The notes beneath the pieces were generated by a model that saw only the letters and a list, made by a program, of their open reading frames with translations, was not told the origin of the DNA and made no database searches. A stretch of DNA of 64,000 bases. Source: Lactobacillus melliventris. Lineage in GTDB: Bacteria > Bacillota > Bacilli > Lactobacillales > Lactobacillaceae. Made by a program: the position numbers and the translations under genes. Location of the stretch: the NCBI RefSeq assembly GCF_013346935.1, contig NZ_JAAEEB010000005.1, forward strand, positions 1 through 64,000. Reading direction: 5' to 3'. How positions within the stretch are numbered: position 1 is the stretch's first letter; every line of letters begins with the position of its first letter. Positions 44,074-53,490 of this stretch are shown piece by piece.

Positions 44074-45006
44074 ATGACCAAAATCAAAAAGTTTCTGATA
44101 GCATGTTTTGCATTATTATTAACCGTTGGTGCTACCGCATGTTCCAATTCAAGTAAGAAATCAAGTTCAAGCAGTAACACGCCAAAGTCACTCAACGTCC
44201 AGTTTGTTCCCAGCGTAGCAGCTAACAAGTTGGAAGCACGGGCTAAGCCTATGGAAAAGTTATTGTCTAAGCGTCTGGGGATTCCGGTACATGTTTCAAT
44301 GTCAACGGACTACAACGGACTAGTTGAAGCCATGAAATCTAAGAAAGTAGAAGTCGGCTTTTTACCTTCAGATGCCTATATTATGGCGCATAAGCAAAAA
44401 GCAGCTGATCTGCTTTTACAATCTGTTCGTTATGGCATTAAGCAACCAAATGGTGTTCAAACCAAAGAATTAGTTAATTCTTATCGTGGTGAGATCCTGG
44501 TTAAGAAGGATTCAAAAATTAAGAGTTGGAAGGATTTAAAGGGTAAGTCAATTTCTGTTCAAGATATTACTTCCGATTCTGGCTATGTTTTCCCAGTTGC
44601 CGAATTAAAGCAAAAGGGTTTAGATGTAACCAAGAGTTGCAAGACGGTATCTGTTAAAGGCGCTGACCAAGGCGTTTTAAACGTCTTAAACGGTGACACT
44701 GATGCAGCCTTTGTATTTGAAGATGCTCGTAACAATGTTAAAAATGATGACCCGAAGATTATGAGCAAAGTAGTACCAATTTACTTCACTAAGCGTATTC
44801 CTAACGACACTATTTCAGTCATCCCAAGTTTGCCAAAAGCTTTCCAGAAGAAACTGGCTAAAGCATTTATTGCTATTGGCAAGTCTAAAGAAGGTAAGAA
44901 GATTATTGAAAATGTTTATAACCAGGAGGGTTATACATACGCCAAAGATAGTGACTACGATATTATTCGTCAATACAATAAAATAGTTTCTTCTACTAAG
45001 AAATAG
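44074..45006 (+). CDS. phnD: phosphonate-type ABC importer binding lipoprotein 1
   Basis: 310 residues. Lipoprotein signal with ATACSN (Cys about 23), then a periplasmic-binding fold of the PhnD/phosphate-phosphite-phosphonate family (LNVQFVPSVAANKLEARAKP; LGIPVHVSMSTDYNGLVEAM; VGFLPSDAYIMA). Anchored outside the membrane, delivers ligand to PhnE via PhnC. About 70% identical to phnD2 but in its own unit, with its own leader. Ligand not certain. Confidence 0.88.
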   Translation: MTKIKKFLIACFALLLTVGATACSNSSKKSSSSSNTPKSLNVQFVPSVAANKLEARAKPMEKLLSKRLGIPVHVSMSTDYNGLVEAMKSKKVEVGFLPSDAYIMAHKQKAADLLLQSVRYGIKQPNGVQTKELVNSYRGEILVKKDSKIKSWKDLKGKSISVQDITSDSGYVFPVAELKQKGLDVTKSCKTVSVKGADQGVLNVLNGDTDAAFVFEDARNNVKNDDPKIMSKVVPIYFTKRIPNDTISVIPSLPKAFQKKLAKAFIAIGKSKEGKKIIENVYNQEGYTYAKDSDYDIIRQYNKIVSSTKK

Positions 45007-45166
45007 TTTCCCCAATATTTTAAAAATCTCAAAAGGCTACATACCAAGAATTAAATAAACTTTCTTAAACAAAATAAGATTTCTAGTCAATTCTCTTTTC
45101 TAAATAAAACATTTCTGCTATTATTTGATAGAATAAATACGGTATGTCGAAAGGAGGGTGAAGGTA

Positions 45167-45280
45167 ATGCAAAAACGGCGCTTGGCGTTCATTGAAGTTT
45201 TTGCAAAAAAGCCTTTTCGTTCCTTTCAAAATGGTATTGTTCGCTTTTTAGTAAAAGTGTTATTGAAAGACTTAGTTTAA
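45167..45280 (+). CDS. leader peptide 2 of phnD2 (attenuator)
   Basis: 37 residues from ATG 45167 behind AAAGGAGGGTGAAGG, a very strong ribosome site. Basic and hydrophobic (MQKRRLAFIEVFAKK ... GIVRFLVKVLLKDLV). The last four codons form the 5' arm of the terminator 45266-45310. Layout is the same as leader 1, while the sequences are largely different apart from VRF and general composition. Confidence 0.6.
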   Translation: MQKRRLAFIEVFAKKPFRSFQNGIVRFLVKVLLKDLV

Positions 45281-45317
45281 TTCACATTCGTGTTTTTAGC
45301 TAAAGTCTTTTTTTATG
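45266..45317 (+). terminator. attenuator terminator overlapping leader 2
   Basis: AAAGACTTAG pairs with CTAAAGTCTTT (one bulge) over a 24-base loop, followed by seven T's in all. Its 5' arm is the end of leader 2. Confidence 0.7.
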
Positions 45318-45331
45318 TCTGGGAGGGCATG

Positions 45332-46258
45332 ATGAAAAAATTTAGAAAAATACTAGCTGGTGCCGCTATTTTTTTAGTAGCATTCATGATGGCTGCCTGC
45401 TCAAACAAAGAAAAGAGCAAAGATACTGGCACGCCTAAGTCTTTGAACGTCCAATTCGTTCCTAGTCAGGCTGCCACTAAACTGGAATCTCGTGCAAAGC
45501 CGCTGGAAAAAATGTTGTCGGATCGTTTAGGCATTCCAGTACACGTATCAATGTCTACCGACTACAACACGGTGGTTGAAGCTATGAAGTCTAAGAAAGT
45601 TGATGTGGGCTTCTTGCCGCCAAATGGCTACATTTTAGCTCATAAGCAGGGTGCAGCAGATGTCTTGCTCCAAGCTCAAAGATATGGTGTTAAGCAACCT
45701 GATGGACGACCAACTAAGGAACTGGTTAACTTCTATCGCGCTGAAATTGTGGCAAAGAAAAATTCCAAAATTAAGAGCTGGAAAGATTTAAAGGGCAAGT
45801 CTATTTCTATTCAAAGTCCTACTTCTTCAGCTGGCTACGTTTTCCCAATTGCTGAATTAAAGGAAAAGGGTCTTGATGTGCGCAAGAGTTGCAAACTAGT
45901 GACAGTAACTGGTCAAGACCAAGCTGTTTTAAATGTTCTCAATGGCGACACAGACGCCGCATTTGTTTTTGAAGATGCACGAACGATTGTTAAAGACGAT
46001 AATCCTAAGATCATGAGCCAAGTTGTTCCAATTTACTTTACTAAGCCTATTCCAAACGATACCATTTCCGTTGTTCCGAGCATGAGTGAATCATTCAGAA
46101 AGAAATTGGCTAAGGCATTTATCGCTATCGGTAAGTCCAAGAAGGGTAAAAAGGTCATCGAAAGTATTTACACTCACGAAGGATATGTCCACACTAAGGA
46201 CAGCGACTTTAATGTTGTGCGTAAGTATGAAAAAATTATTGAATCGACCAAAAAATAA
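45332..46258 (+). CDS. phnD: phosphonate-type ABC importer binding lipoprotein 2
   Basis: 308 residues. Of two adjacent ATGs (45329, 45332) the second has better spacing from GGGAGGG. Lipoprotein signal MMAACSN, then the same PhnD-type fold as phnD1, with differences at ligand-side positions (VGFLPPNGYILA versus VGFLPSDAYIMA). First gene of the operon phnD2-phnC-phnE-phnE, which starts with leader 2. Confidence 0.88.
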   Translation: MKKFRKILAGAAIFLVAFMMAACSNKEKSKDTGTPKSLNVQFVPSQAATKLESRAKPLEKMLSDRLGIPVHVSMSTDYNTVVEAMKSKKVDVGFLPPNGYILAHKQGAADVLLQAQRYGVKQPDGRPTKELVNFYRAEIVAKKNSKIKSWKDLKGKSISIQSPTSSAGYVFPIAELKEKGLDVRKSCKLVTVTGQDQAVLNVLNGDTDAAFVFEDARTIVKDDNPKIMSQVVPIYFTKPIPNDTISVVPSMSESFRKKLAKAFIAIGKSKKGKKVIESIYTHEGYVHTKDSDFNVVRKYEKIIESTKK

Positions 46259-46279
46259 AGAATACAAAGGAAGTTTATA

Positions 46280-47053
46280 ATGGCAGATTCTGCAGTTAAG
46301 CCAATAATCGAATTAAAAAACGTTAAAAAAGTTTATGGCAAAGATGTTGTTGGTTTAAAAGACGTCAATTTAACTATTAATAAAGGTGAATTTGTCGTTA
46401 TTGTTGGTCTATCTGGCGCCGGCAAATCAACACTTTTGCGGTCGATTAACCGTTTAATTGATATTACTGAAGGTGATATTTTAATTAACGGTGAATCTAT
46501 TACCAAGGCCAAGGGTAAAAAGTTAAGAACACTGCGCCGGCATATTGGAATGATTTTCCAAAGCTTTAATCTGGTTAAACGGTCAAGTGTTCTGCGTAAC
46601 GTTTTAACAGGCAGAGTGGGTTATTATCCTACTTGGAAATCTACTCTCAACCTTTTTACTAAAGAAGATAAGCAGCGCGCGTATGATGCACTCCAGCAAG
46701 TGGATTTGGCAGACAAGGTTTATTCACGAGCTGATGAATTGTCTGGTGGTCAGCAACAAAGGGTAGCGATTGCTCGTGTTTTGACTCAAAACCCGGATAT
46801 TATTTTGGCGGATGAGCCGACAGCTTCACTTGACCCACAGACTTCACGTCGCGTAATGAAAGACTTGCAGATGTTGAATGAAAAGCATGGTATGACGGTA
46901 GTCATTAACCTGCACAGCGTCCAGTTAGCACAAGAATTCGGTAAGCGGGTCATTGGTGTTCGTGCTGGTGAAATTATTTATGACGGCAAGATGTCAGATA
47001 CTCCGGCATCCACGTTTGATCAGATCTATTCCGGTGGTGATCAAGATGAGTAG
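46280..47053 (+). CDS. phnC: phosphonate-type importer ATPase
   Basis: 257 residues. Walker [10 protein letters not shown] (about 40-48), signature [15 protein letters not shown], Walker [14 protein letters not shown]-loop INLHS. The [19 protein letters not shown] segment is characteristic of PhnC. Co-transcribed with phnD2 and overlapping phnE by 8 bases. Confidence 0.92.
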   Translation: MADSAVKPIIELKNVKKVYGKDVVGLKDVNLTINKGEFVVIVGLSGAGKSTLLRSINRLIDITEGDILINGESITKAKGKKLRTLRRHIGMIFQSFNLVKRSSVLRNVLTGRVGYYPTWKSTLNLFTKEDKQRAYDALQQVDLADKVYSRADELSGGQQQRVAIARVLTQNPDIILADEPTASLDPQTSRRVMKDLQMLNEKHGMTVVINLHSVQLAQEFGKRVIGVRAGEIIYDGKMSDTPASTFDQIYSGGDQDE

Positions 47054-47849
47054 TACAGAGCAAGAAAAGCTGATGACTTTACCTAAGAAAAAGTTTAAAA
47101 TTTTGAATTGGCTTTGGGTGCTGCTTTTTGTCGCCGGACTATTCATTTCAACTAATGAAACCAAAACAGATTTGGGTGCTCTATTTGCCAACTTTGGGGA
47201 ATTTGCCGATATTTTCTTGCAAATGTTGCACCCAGACTGGTCATACCTTGCAACAGTGGTACCGCTGTTGCTTGAAACTATTAAGATGGCGATCTTAGGC
47301 ACGGCAATAGGTTCTGTAATTGCTTTTATTTACTCTTTGCTTATTGCCCGCAATATTGTTAAAAATAAGGCAGTTACGGGTATTTTGCGGATAATCATGA
47401 ACATTATCAGAACTATACCGGACTTGCTTCTTGGTGCCATCTTTGTCGCTATTGTTGGTATCGGACCGGTAGCCGGTGTCTTGGCACTAGCTATTTGTAC
47501 ATTCGGAATTGTGGTCAAGCTCTTTTATGAAGCTATTGAAACTATTGATCCGGGTCCGATTGAAGCATTAACTGCAGTTGGGGCTAATAAAATACAAATT
47601 ATTGTCTTTGCGGTTTTGCCACAAGTTATTACCTATTTTATTTCTTATTGTTTATACGCATTCGAAATTAATGTGCGGGCTTCAACCGTTTTGGGTTACA
47701 TCGGTGCCGGTGGTATTGGATTATATCTGCAACAAACACTGCAAATCTTCGATTATCCGAAGACAGGTACAATTATTATTGTAATTATCATTGTGGTAGT
47801 GCTGATTGACTACGTTTCATCTAAGTCACGGGAGGCGTTGATGCAATAA
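47046..47849 (+). CDS. phnE: phosphonate-type importer permease 1
   Basis: 267 residues from ATG 47046, which overlaps the phnC stop. Six helices with the binding-protein-dependent EAA-type loop ([29 protein letters not shown], about 160-190). Paralogue of the next gene; the two probably form a heterodimeric channel. Confidence 0.9.
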   Translation: MSSTEQEKLMTLPKKKFKILNWLWVLLFVAGLFISTNETKTDLGALFANFGEFADIFLQMLHPDWSYLATVVPLLLETIKMAILGTAIGSVIAFIYSLLIARNIVKNKAVTGILRIIMNIIRTIPDLLLGAIFVAIVGIGPVAGVLALAICTFGIVVKLFYEAIETIDPGPIEALTAVGANKIQIIVFAVLPQVITYFISYCLYAFEINVRASTVLGYIGAGGIGLYLQQTLQIFDYPKTGTIIIVIIIVVVLIDYVSSKSREALMQ

Positions 47850-48661
47850 TGGATACAAGTATGAAAAAGTTGCCTCCTAGGCCTATAGATGTTAAAAAGC
47901 GTGCCTTTCACTGGTTGATGGCTATTATCACAGTAGTGCTGATTATTTGGTCGTGTACTGGTATTGACTTTGGCGGCATTAAAGAAACAGCCGGTCAAAT
48001 TGCAGGTGCGATCTTTTCTGGTATTTTCCATCCTGACTGGTCATATGTTTATAACGGTACGGGTGAAGATCTGCTTTCGCAGCTTTGGGAAACTGTCTGC
48101 ATTGCCTTTTTGGGCACATTTATTTCCGCTATTATTTCACTGCCGTTTGCCTTTTGGGCAGCACATACTAAGCATAAGCACTGGTATGTCTCACGCTCTG
48201 GTAAAATTGTGCTGGCAATCATCAGGTCATTCCCAGAAATTGTTTTGGCCTTGATGTTTATTAAAGCTGTAGGTCCAGGATCGGCAGCCGGTGTTTTGGC
48301 CTTGGGTTTTCACTCAGTAGGAATGCTCGCCAAGCTCTTTTCTGAAGCAATTGAGAACTTGGATGATGGCCCTAACGAAGCAGTCACTGCGGTTGGTGGT
48401 TCAAAAACAAATATTATTATGTTTTCTACTCTGCCTAATCTGATGCCTGCTCTTATTTCAAACACCTTATACCGGTTTGACGTTTCAATTCGGTCCGCTT
48501 CTATTTTAGGCTTAGTTGGAGCCGGTGGTATCGGTTATCCGTTAATTATTGCGCTGCAATATCGCCAGTGGAACCGTGTTGGTATCATTTTATTAGGTAT
48601 CATTATTATGGTTGTTGTAATTGACTGGATTTCAGGCTGGATTCGGAAGAAATTAGTATAA
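47849..48661 (+). CDS. phnE: phosphonate-type importer permease 2
   Basis: 270 residues; its ATG shares one base with the stop of the first permease (TAATGG). Same EAA-type loop (EAIENLDDGPNEAVTAVGGSKTNIIMF). Last gene of the operon. Confidence 0.9.
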   Translation: MDTSMKKLPPRPIDVKKRAFHWLMAIITVVLIIWSCTGIDFGGIKETAGQIAGAIFSGIFHPDWSYVYNGTGEDLLSQLWETVCIAFLGTFISAIISLPFAFWAAHTKHKHWYVSRSGKIVLAIIRSFPEIVLALMFIKAVGPGSAAGVLALGFHSVGMLAKLFSEAIENLDDGPNEAVTAVGGSKTNIIMFSTLPNLMPALISNTLYRFDVSIRSASILGLVGAGGIGYPLIIALQYRQWNRVGIILLGIIIMVVVIDWISGWIRKKLV

Positions 48662-48682
48662 AATGCAAATATAACAAATGGT

Positions 48683-48720
48683 GAATCAAGTTGGTAACTA
48701 GCAACTTGATTCATTTTTTT
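48683..48720. terminator. terminator between phn operon and tag
   Basis: GAATCAAGTTG/CAACTTGATTC hairpin with T's on the plus strand. The stop codon of tag overlaps the T run. Confidence 0.75.
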
Positions 48721-49285
48721 AGCCGTGATATTTAAATGGGCAATTTTCAAGGTGATCGTTAATTAAGCCTACGCTTTGTAAGAAAGAATAAATAATTACG
48801 GGACCCACAAAAGTAAAGCCGTCTTTTTTCATCTGCTTTGCTAGTTCTTGTGCAATCTTGTTGGTCGTTGGTACTTCAGCACTTGTTTGGGGATGATGAA
48901 TAATGGGTGTAGGAATAAACTTTTGCAAATAATGCGCGAAACTACCGTATTTGGCATCAATAATTAACAGAGCGCGAGCATTGGTAACTGCCGCCGCAAT
49001 TTTTCTTTGATTGCGGATAATTGCCTTGTTCTGCAGTAAGCGAGTTTGGTCCAGCGCACTCATTTGAGCAACTTCTTCTGGAATAAAGTTGTGAAAAGCC
49101 TGCTTAAAGCTTAAACGTTTATGCAAAACAGTGGACCAGCTGAGTCCGGACTGAAACAGTTCTAGTACCAGCATTTCAAATAAATAGCGTTCGTCTAAAT
49201 TTAGTTTGCCCCATTCGTGATCGTGGTATTCTCTAACTAAAGCATCATCATGGTCACTCCAGGGGCAGCGAGTGATATCATTCAT
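48719..49285 (-). CDS. tag: DNA-3-methyladenine glycosylase I
   Basis: 188 residues. Starts with MNDITRCPWSDHD; the zinc-binding Cys and His residues are visible at the N-terminus (RCPW, DHEWG) and C-terminus (ENCPF near the end). Excises 3-methyladenine in base-excision repair. ATG 49285 follows AAGGAGA. Confidence 0.92.
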   Translation of the reverse strand: MNDITRCPWSDHDDALVREYHDHEWGKLNLDERYLFEMLVLELFQSGLSWSTVLHKRLSFKQAFHNFIPEEVAQMSALDQTRLLQNKAIIRNQRKIAAAVTNARALLIIDAKYGSFAHYLQKFIPTPIIHHPQTSAEVPTTNKIAQELAKQMKKDGFTFVGPVIIYSFLQSVGLINDHLENCPFKYHG

Positions 49286-49473
49286 TTTTATTCTCCTTAA
49301 ATATATCTTAGCGTTCATAAATAAATACGCCAAAAGTTTTCTATCCTTTTTAAAATAATTTGACTAGTAACTTTTAATTATTTTCTTTTTCCTAAAATAT
49401 TAGAAACTTTGTCCTCAAAAAGTGCAATAGTAGTTTTTTTGGTATAATATATATTGAACTTTAGGAGGAAACC

Positions 49474-49959
49474 ATGGAGAAGTTAGAAATAGTAACTTTG
49501 GCCGATGACTTGGCCGCAAATCAAGAGAGTATTTTAAATAAAGAAACGGATTTTGACGCCGAGGCAGTTTATCGTGTAATTGATAATTTGCACGTATTGC
49601 ATAAGCCAATAAAAGAATACTTCGGCATGACTCAGGAAGAGTATTATGACACTGAAAGTGATCATAAACTGACTTTGATTAAATTATCAGAGCAGTTAAC
49701 CGATTTACATGATCGGATTTTAACTAACCACGTTGACGGTTTTGTTGACAAGAATGAAATCAACTTGACTTATAATCATGAAAATCCTTATGAAGATGGA
49801 TTTTACAATGATATAGTAGACTTTCACGTTGTTAGTTACAGCTTAAAAGTAATTGGAGCCGTTGAAGAGGTAGCGCCAAAAACATTACAAGGAGTTTTGT
49901 CTAAGGATGCACTTCTGTCAATTGGTTTAGCGGCACACGCTTTAGAAAAAAGTTTATAA
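49474..49959 (+). CDS. hypothetical acidic cytoplasmic protein
   Basis: 161 residues, no membrane segment, acidic. TTTAGGAGGAA is an excellent ribosome site, and TATAAT at about 49443 a good -10. No family recognised. Followed by a terminator, so probably a single-gene unit. Confidence 0.65.
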   Translation: MEKLEIVTLADDLAANQESILNKETDFDAEAVYRVIDNLHVLHKPIKEYFGMTQEEYYDTESDHKLTLIKLSEQLTDLHDRILTNHVDGFVDKNEINLTYNHENPYEDGFYNDIVDFHVVSYSLKVIGAVEEVAPKTLQGVLSKDALLSIGLAAHALEKSL

Positions 49960-49962
49960 TTT

Positions 49963-49997
49963 TAGAGCTGAAACATGTGTGTTCAGCTCTTTTTCTT
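49963..49997 (+). terminator. terminator of hypothetical gene
   Basis: AGAGCTGAA/TTCAGCTCT hairpin, then TTTTTCTTTCT. Confidence 0.75.
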
Positions 49998-50014
49998 TCT
50001 GCTTGAGGCAAAAA

Positions 50015-51412
50015 ATGGGTGTTTTTAAGTATGCTAAAGGATTAGCTGATAAAATAAACGGGGCTAAGCTGCATTCCTTATTTAAGAAAAAAGATACACA
50101 GCTTGATCCCATGCAAGACTATTTGACAGTAGGAGAATATCACGTTGATGGTGAACAAAGAACTCCCAATGATCAACCTTATACCTTGACTGTCTATCAA
50201 GATGAAGAAAAGGTGTTGCACCAGGCATTGAGCTTGGAAAGCACGGATAAGTTAGAGCCTGAATATGTGCGCAGGTATAGTCCTGAACTGCAGCGTTATC
50301 GCGCTTTTGTCAACCGTAAAACCGGCAGGCGTTACGTGGTAGAAGAATATCTCGACCGCTTTATTGAAAGAGTAAAAGGCCGCATTCGTACAGGGAAAAA
50401 TTCTGTGAATGTGAGTGTCATTACGGACACTCATTATAAGGACCGTAACAGTATGGACTTTTATGGTTGGAATGGTCTGACACATGTTAATGAATTTTCT
50501 TATCTTGATGATTCCGGTCTTCTTAGTTTAAAAGTTCATTTAGGCGACTGGATCGATGGCTCTGATACCGGCTTTTTGGGCGAAAGTGAGTTAACTAAAC
50601 TGCGTGATTCTTTTAAATCAGATAAGGTGCCTTATATTTTAATTAAAGGAAATCACGATGAAAATGATAAATTCGATGAACATCATGATTTAAGGGCTTC
50701 TTTTCCTGAAAATGAATTTGAAGGAATTATGTGGCCTGCTATGTATCAGCAAGATGGCATCCATTATATTTCCCGCCAGCACGGTGTTTGTTACTATGAT
50801 GTGGATGACTTGCGCTTTATTTCTGTTAATACTTCAGACTTGCCCTATTATCTGGATGCACAAGGCAGAAAAAAATATGATGCTAAACTCACTTTGGCTG
50901 TGAGGGAAGATCAAATAGAAGAAATTATTGAAATTCTGGAGCAGTCATCGAATAAGCAAATTATCTTGATGAGTCATGCCAATCCCATCAATCGTAAGGG
51001 TTCAAACGCATTAAAGTACAACGGTCGTTCACTGCATGAACTGCTGGTAGCTTTTAATCAAGGTGAAAAAGGAGAGATGCATTCCAGCTTTGGGCTGCCT
51101 CCTGAATTTCGTTTGGCAAATGAGTTTGATTTTACTAATGTAAAAAATGCCCGCATTATTGCCTACTTCTGCGGCCACAGACATAGAGAAGATCAGTACC
51201 GGATTAACGGAATCCAGTATATCTTGTTTAACTGTTCTGCACTGATGGGTCCTAATCACGCCTTGACCACCAAATACAATAAAAATTGGAAAAGGCAAAT
51301 TGACCACCAAACCGAATTTGCCGGTTATATTGTAAACATTGATTTACAAAGACACTATATTCAGACCTTCGGTTATGGTGCTGCCAGCAAACGCAGAATC
51401 TTTTATATTTAG
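50015..51412 (+). CDS. calcineurin-type metallophosphoesterase
   Basis: 465 residues from ATG 50015 behind TTGAGG; the open frame before it overlaps the terminator. About 130 residues of N-terminal domain of unknown role precede the catalytic domain. Metal-binding motifs in order: DTHY (about 138), LGDWID (about 176), GNHDEN (about 212), SHANP (about 321) and CGHRHRE (about 389). No signal peptide, so cytoplasmic. Substrate unknown. Confidence 0.85.
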   Translation: MGVFKYAKGLADKINGAKLHSLFKKKDTQLDPMQDYLTVGEYHVDGEQRTPNDQPYTLTVYQDEEKVLHQALSLESTDKLEPEYVRRYSPELQRYRAFVNRKTGRRYVVEEYLDRFIERVKGRIRTGKNSVNVSVITDTHYKDRNSMDFYGWNGLTHVNEFSYLDDSGLLSLKVHLGDWIDGSDTGFLGESELTKLRDSFKSDKVPYILIKGNHDENDKFDEHHDLRASFPENEFEGIMWPAMYQQDGIHYISRQHGVCYYDVDDLRFISVNTSDLPYYLDAQGRKKYDAKLTLAVREDQIEEIIEILEQSSNKQIILMSHANPINRKGSNALKYNGRSLHELLVAFNQGEKGEMHSSFGLPPEFRLANEFDFTNVKNARIIAYFCGHRHREDQYRINGIQYILFNCSALMGPNHALTTKYNKNWKRQIDHQTEFAGYIVNIDLQRHYIQTFGYGAASKRRIFYI

Positions 51413-51431
51413 TAAAGTCGCGACGGGCAAT

Positions 51432-51461
51432 TTGGAAATTGCCCGGTTCTTAGCATATAAT
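51432..51461 (+). promoter_or_regulatory. promoter of asnB-ligase operon
   Basis: TTGGAA (51432-51437), 18-base spacer, TATAAT (51456-51461). The -35 box overlaps the GGGCAATTT/AAATTGCCC hairpin that follows the phosphoesterase gene. Confidence 0.55.
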
Positions 51462-51521
51462 GGAAAAGTTAAAATGAAGACAAAAATATACAAAGTAAGA
51501 CAAATTAAGGGAAGTTAAGCA

Positions 51522-53471
51522 ATGTGCGGAATTGTTGCATTCTATAATCCAGAAATAAATGATAAGCAAGCTGCTATCGGTAAAATGATGGCGGCAATGA
51601 AGCATCGTGGTCCTGATTCAGATGGTTTTTATACCAATGACAAAATTGCTTTAGGGTTTCGGAGACTGTCAATCATTGATTTACGTGGCGGCAGTCAGCC
51701 AATCTACAATGAAGATAAAACGAAGGCGATTATCTTTAACGGTGAAATTTATAACTTCCAGCCTTTAAGAGAAGAACTGCTTGCGGCAGGTCATACATTT
51801 ACCACTAAGTCCGATACGGAAGTGCTTTTGCATGGTTTTGAAGAATGGGGTATGGCTGGCCTGCTCAAAAGAATTAGGGGCATGTTTGCCTTTATTATTT
51901 GGGATGATAAGACCCAGACAATGTATGGTGCCCGCGACTTTTTTGGTATTAAGCCGCTGTATTACAGCAATGAAAATGGTCATTTGATCATGGGCTCAGA
52001 AATTAAAAGCTTTCTGGCACTGCCCGGCTTTAAACGGCGTTTAAATATTGAGGCTGTTAAACCGTATTTGATGAATCAGTATAATGACCTGCATGAGACT
52101 TTCTTTAAGGGTATTTACAGGTTTCCTGCCGGTCACTGGTTCGAATACAAAGATGGCTTAATGAAAACCCACCAATACTGGGACGCCGAGTACAAAGCCA
52201 ATACTTTAAGTTTTGAAGAAACCGTTAATAAGATTAACGAAGACCTGCATGAGTCAGTTAAACTGCACCATATCGCGGATGTTCCTGTCGGTGCCTTCTT
52301 ATCCGAAGGGGTCGATTCCAGCTATATCACCAGTATTTTAAATCCAGATGACGTCTTTTCAATTTCGTTTGATGATGCCACTTATGATGAGGCATCAAAG
52401 GCCAAGGCGTTAGCAGAGATCAAAGGCTGGAACTTCTTTTCCGACAAGGTTAAAGCCGATGAAGCGATGCATGACTTTCCGGAGATGCAGTATCATATGG
52501 ATGAACCGGATGCCAATCCGTCAATTATCCCGTTGTGGTACTTGTGCAAGATGGCGCGAAAGCACGTCACTGTCGCGTTGTCTGGTGAAGGTGCAGATGA
52601 ATTGTTTGCAGGGTATGTCAATTACGGGATGCACACGCATAACAGTATTATTAAGGCCTTTACTTCACAGTGCAAGAAATTGCCTAAGAATACAAAGGTT
52701 AAGTTGGCGCGCAGAATTAAGAAAATGCCGAATTTCCCGGGGAAGGTGCACCTGTATACCAACTTAGCTGAGCCAAGTGAATTTTACGTTGGCCAATCGG
52801 TTATTTATGACATGGATTACCCGACAATCTTCTCTTCTGAAGATGCTAACAGCATCTTAAAGCCGTCTTACCGGAATAAACTAACTGTTAATGGGATTTA
52901 CCAAAGCGACTTTAAGAAGGTCAAAAATCTCGATAACGTCCGGCAAATGCAGTACATTGATCTGCATCACTTTATGCTTAATGATATTGAACAAAAGGCA
53001 GATAAGATTTCTATGGCACATTCGCTGGAATTGCGGGTACCATATCTTGATAAAAAGGTGGCTGAAAGGGCAAATTCAATTCCTACCGATTATCTAGTTA
53101 ATAAGCATGATACTAAATATGCTTTACGCAAGGCTTCAGAAAAAGTTTTACCAGCTGAATGGGCTAAACGGCCAAAGCTAGGTTTTCCTACCCCAATCAA
53201 AGAATGGCTGCAAGAACCTCGTTTTTATAAGCAGGTACGCGAACTGTTCAGTGAAGACTTTGTTCAGGACATCTTTGAACAAGATAAAATTTTAGACTTA
53301 CTTGATGAAAACTATAAAGGCGATGGTTCTCATCGCAGACAGATTTGGACAATTTATACGTTCTTAGTTTGGTATAAACTATTCTTTGTTGATTATGAAG
53401 GTACGGTTGCCAAATACCAGCGTGTTCAACCAGAAGTAGCCGATTTGATTAAACAAGGCAAATTGGTTTAA
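51522..53471 (+). CDS. AsnB/AsnH-type glutamine-dependent amidotransferase
   Basis: 649 residues. Begins MCGIVAFYN, with the nucleophile Cys exposed after Met removal (class II glutaminase, about 1-210), then an Asn-synthetase ATP domain. The pyrophosphate loop reads LSEGVDSS in place of the usual LSGGxDSS. The next gene is an ATP-grasp ligase of the peptidoglycan D-Asp type, 19 bases away. So the likely role is amidation of the D-Asp cross-bridge (AsnH of Lactococcus lactis) rather than free Asn synthesis. The role is inference from context. Confidence 0.85.
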   Translation: MCGIVAFYNPEINDKQAAIGKMMAAMKHRGPDSDGFYTNDKIALGFRRLSIIDLRGGSQPIYNEDKTKAIIFNGEIYNFQPLREELLAAGHTFTTKSDTEVLLHGFEEWGMAGLLKRIRGMFAFIIWDDKTQTMYGARDFFGIKPLYYSNENGHLIMGSEIKSFLALPGFKRRLNIEAVKPYLMNQYNDLHETFFKGIYRFPAGHWFEYKDGLMKTHQYWDAEYKANTLSFEETVNKINEDLHESVKLHHIADVPVGAFLSEGVDSSYITSILNPDDVFSISFDDATYDEASKAKALAEIKGWNFFSDKVKADEAMHDFPEMQYHMDEPDANPSIIPLWYLCKMARKHVTVALSGEGADELFAGYVNYGMHTHNSIIKAFTSQCKKLPKNTKVKLARRIKKMPNFPGKVHLYTNLAEPSEFYVGQSVIYDMDYPTIFSSEDANSILKPSYRNKLTVNGIYQSDFKKVKNLDNVRQMQYIDLHHFMLNDIEQKADKISMAHSLELRVPYLDKKVAERANSIPTDYLVNKHDTKYALRKASEKVLPAEWAKRPKLGFPTPIKEWLQEPRFYKQVRELFSEDFVQDIFEQDKILDLLDENYKGDGSHRRQIWTIYTFLVWYKLFFVDYEGTVAKYQRVQPEVADLIKQGKLV

Positions 53472-53490
53472 TGAGGAGCAGAATTTATTA

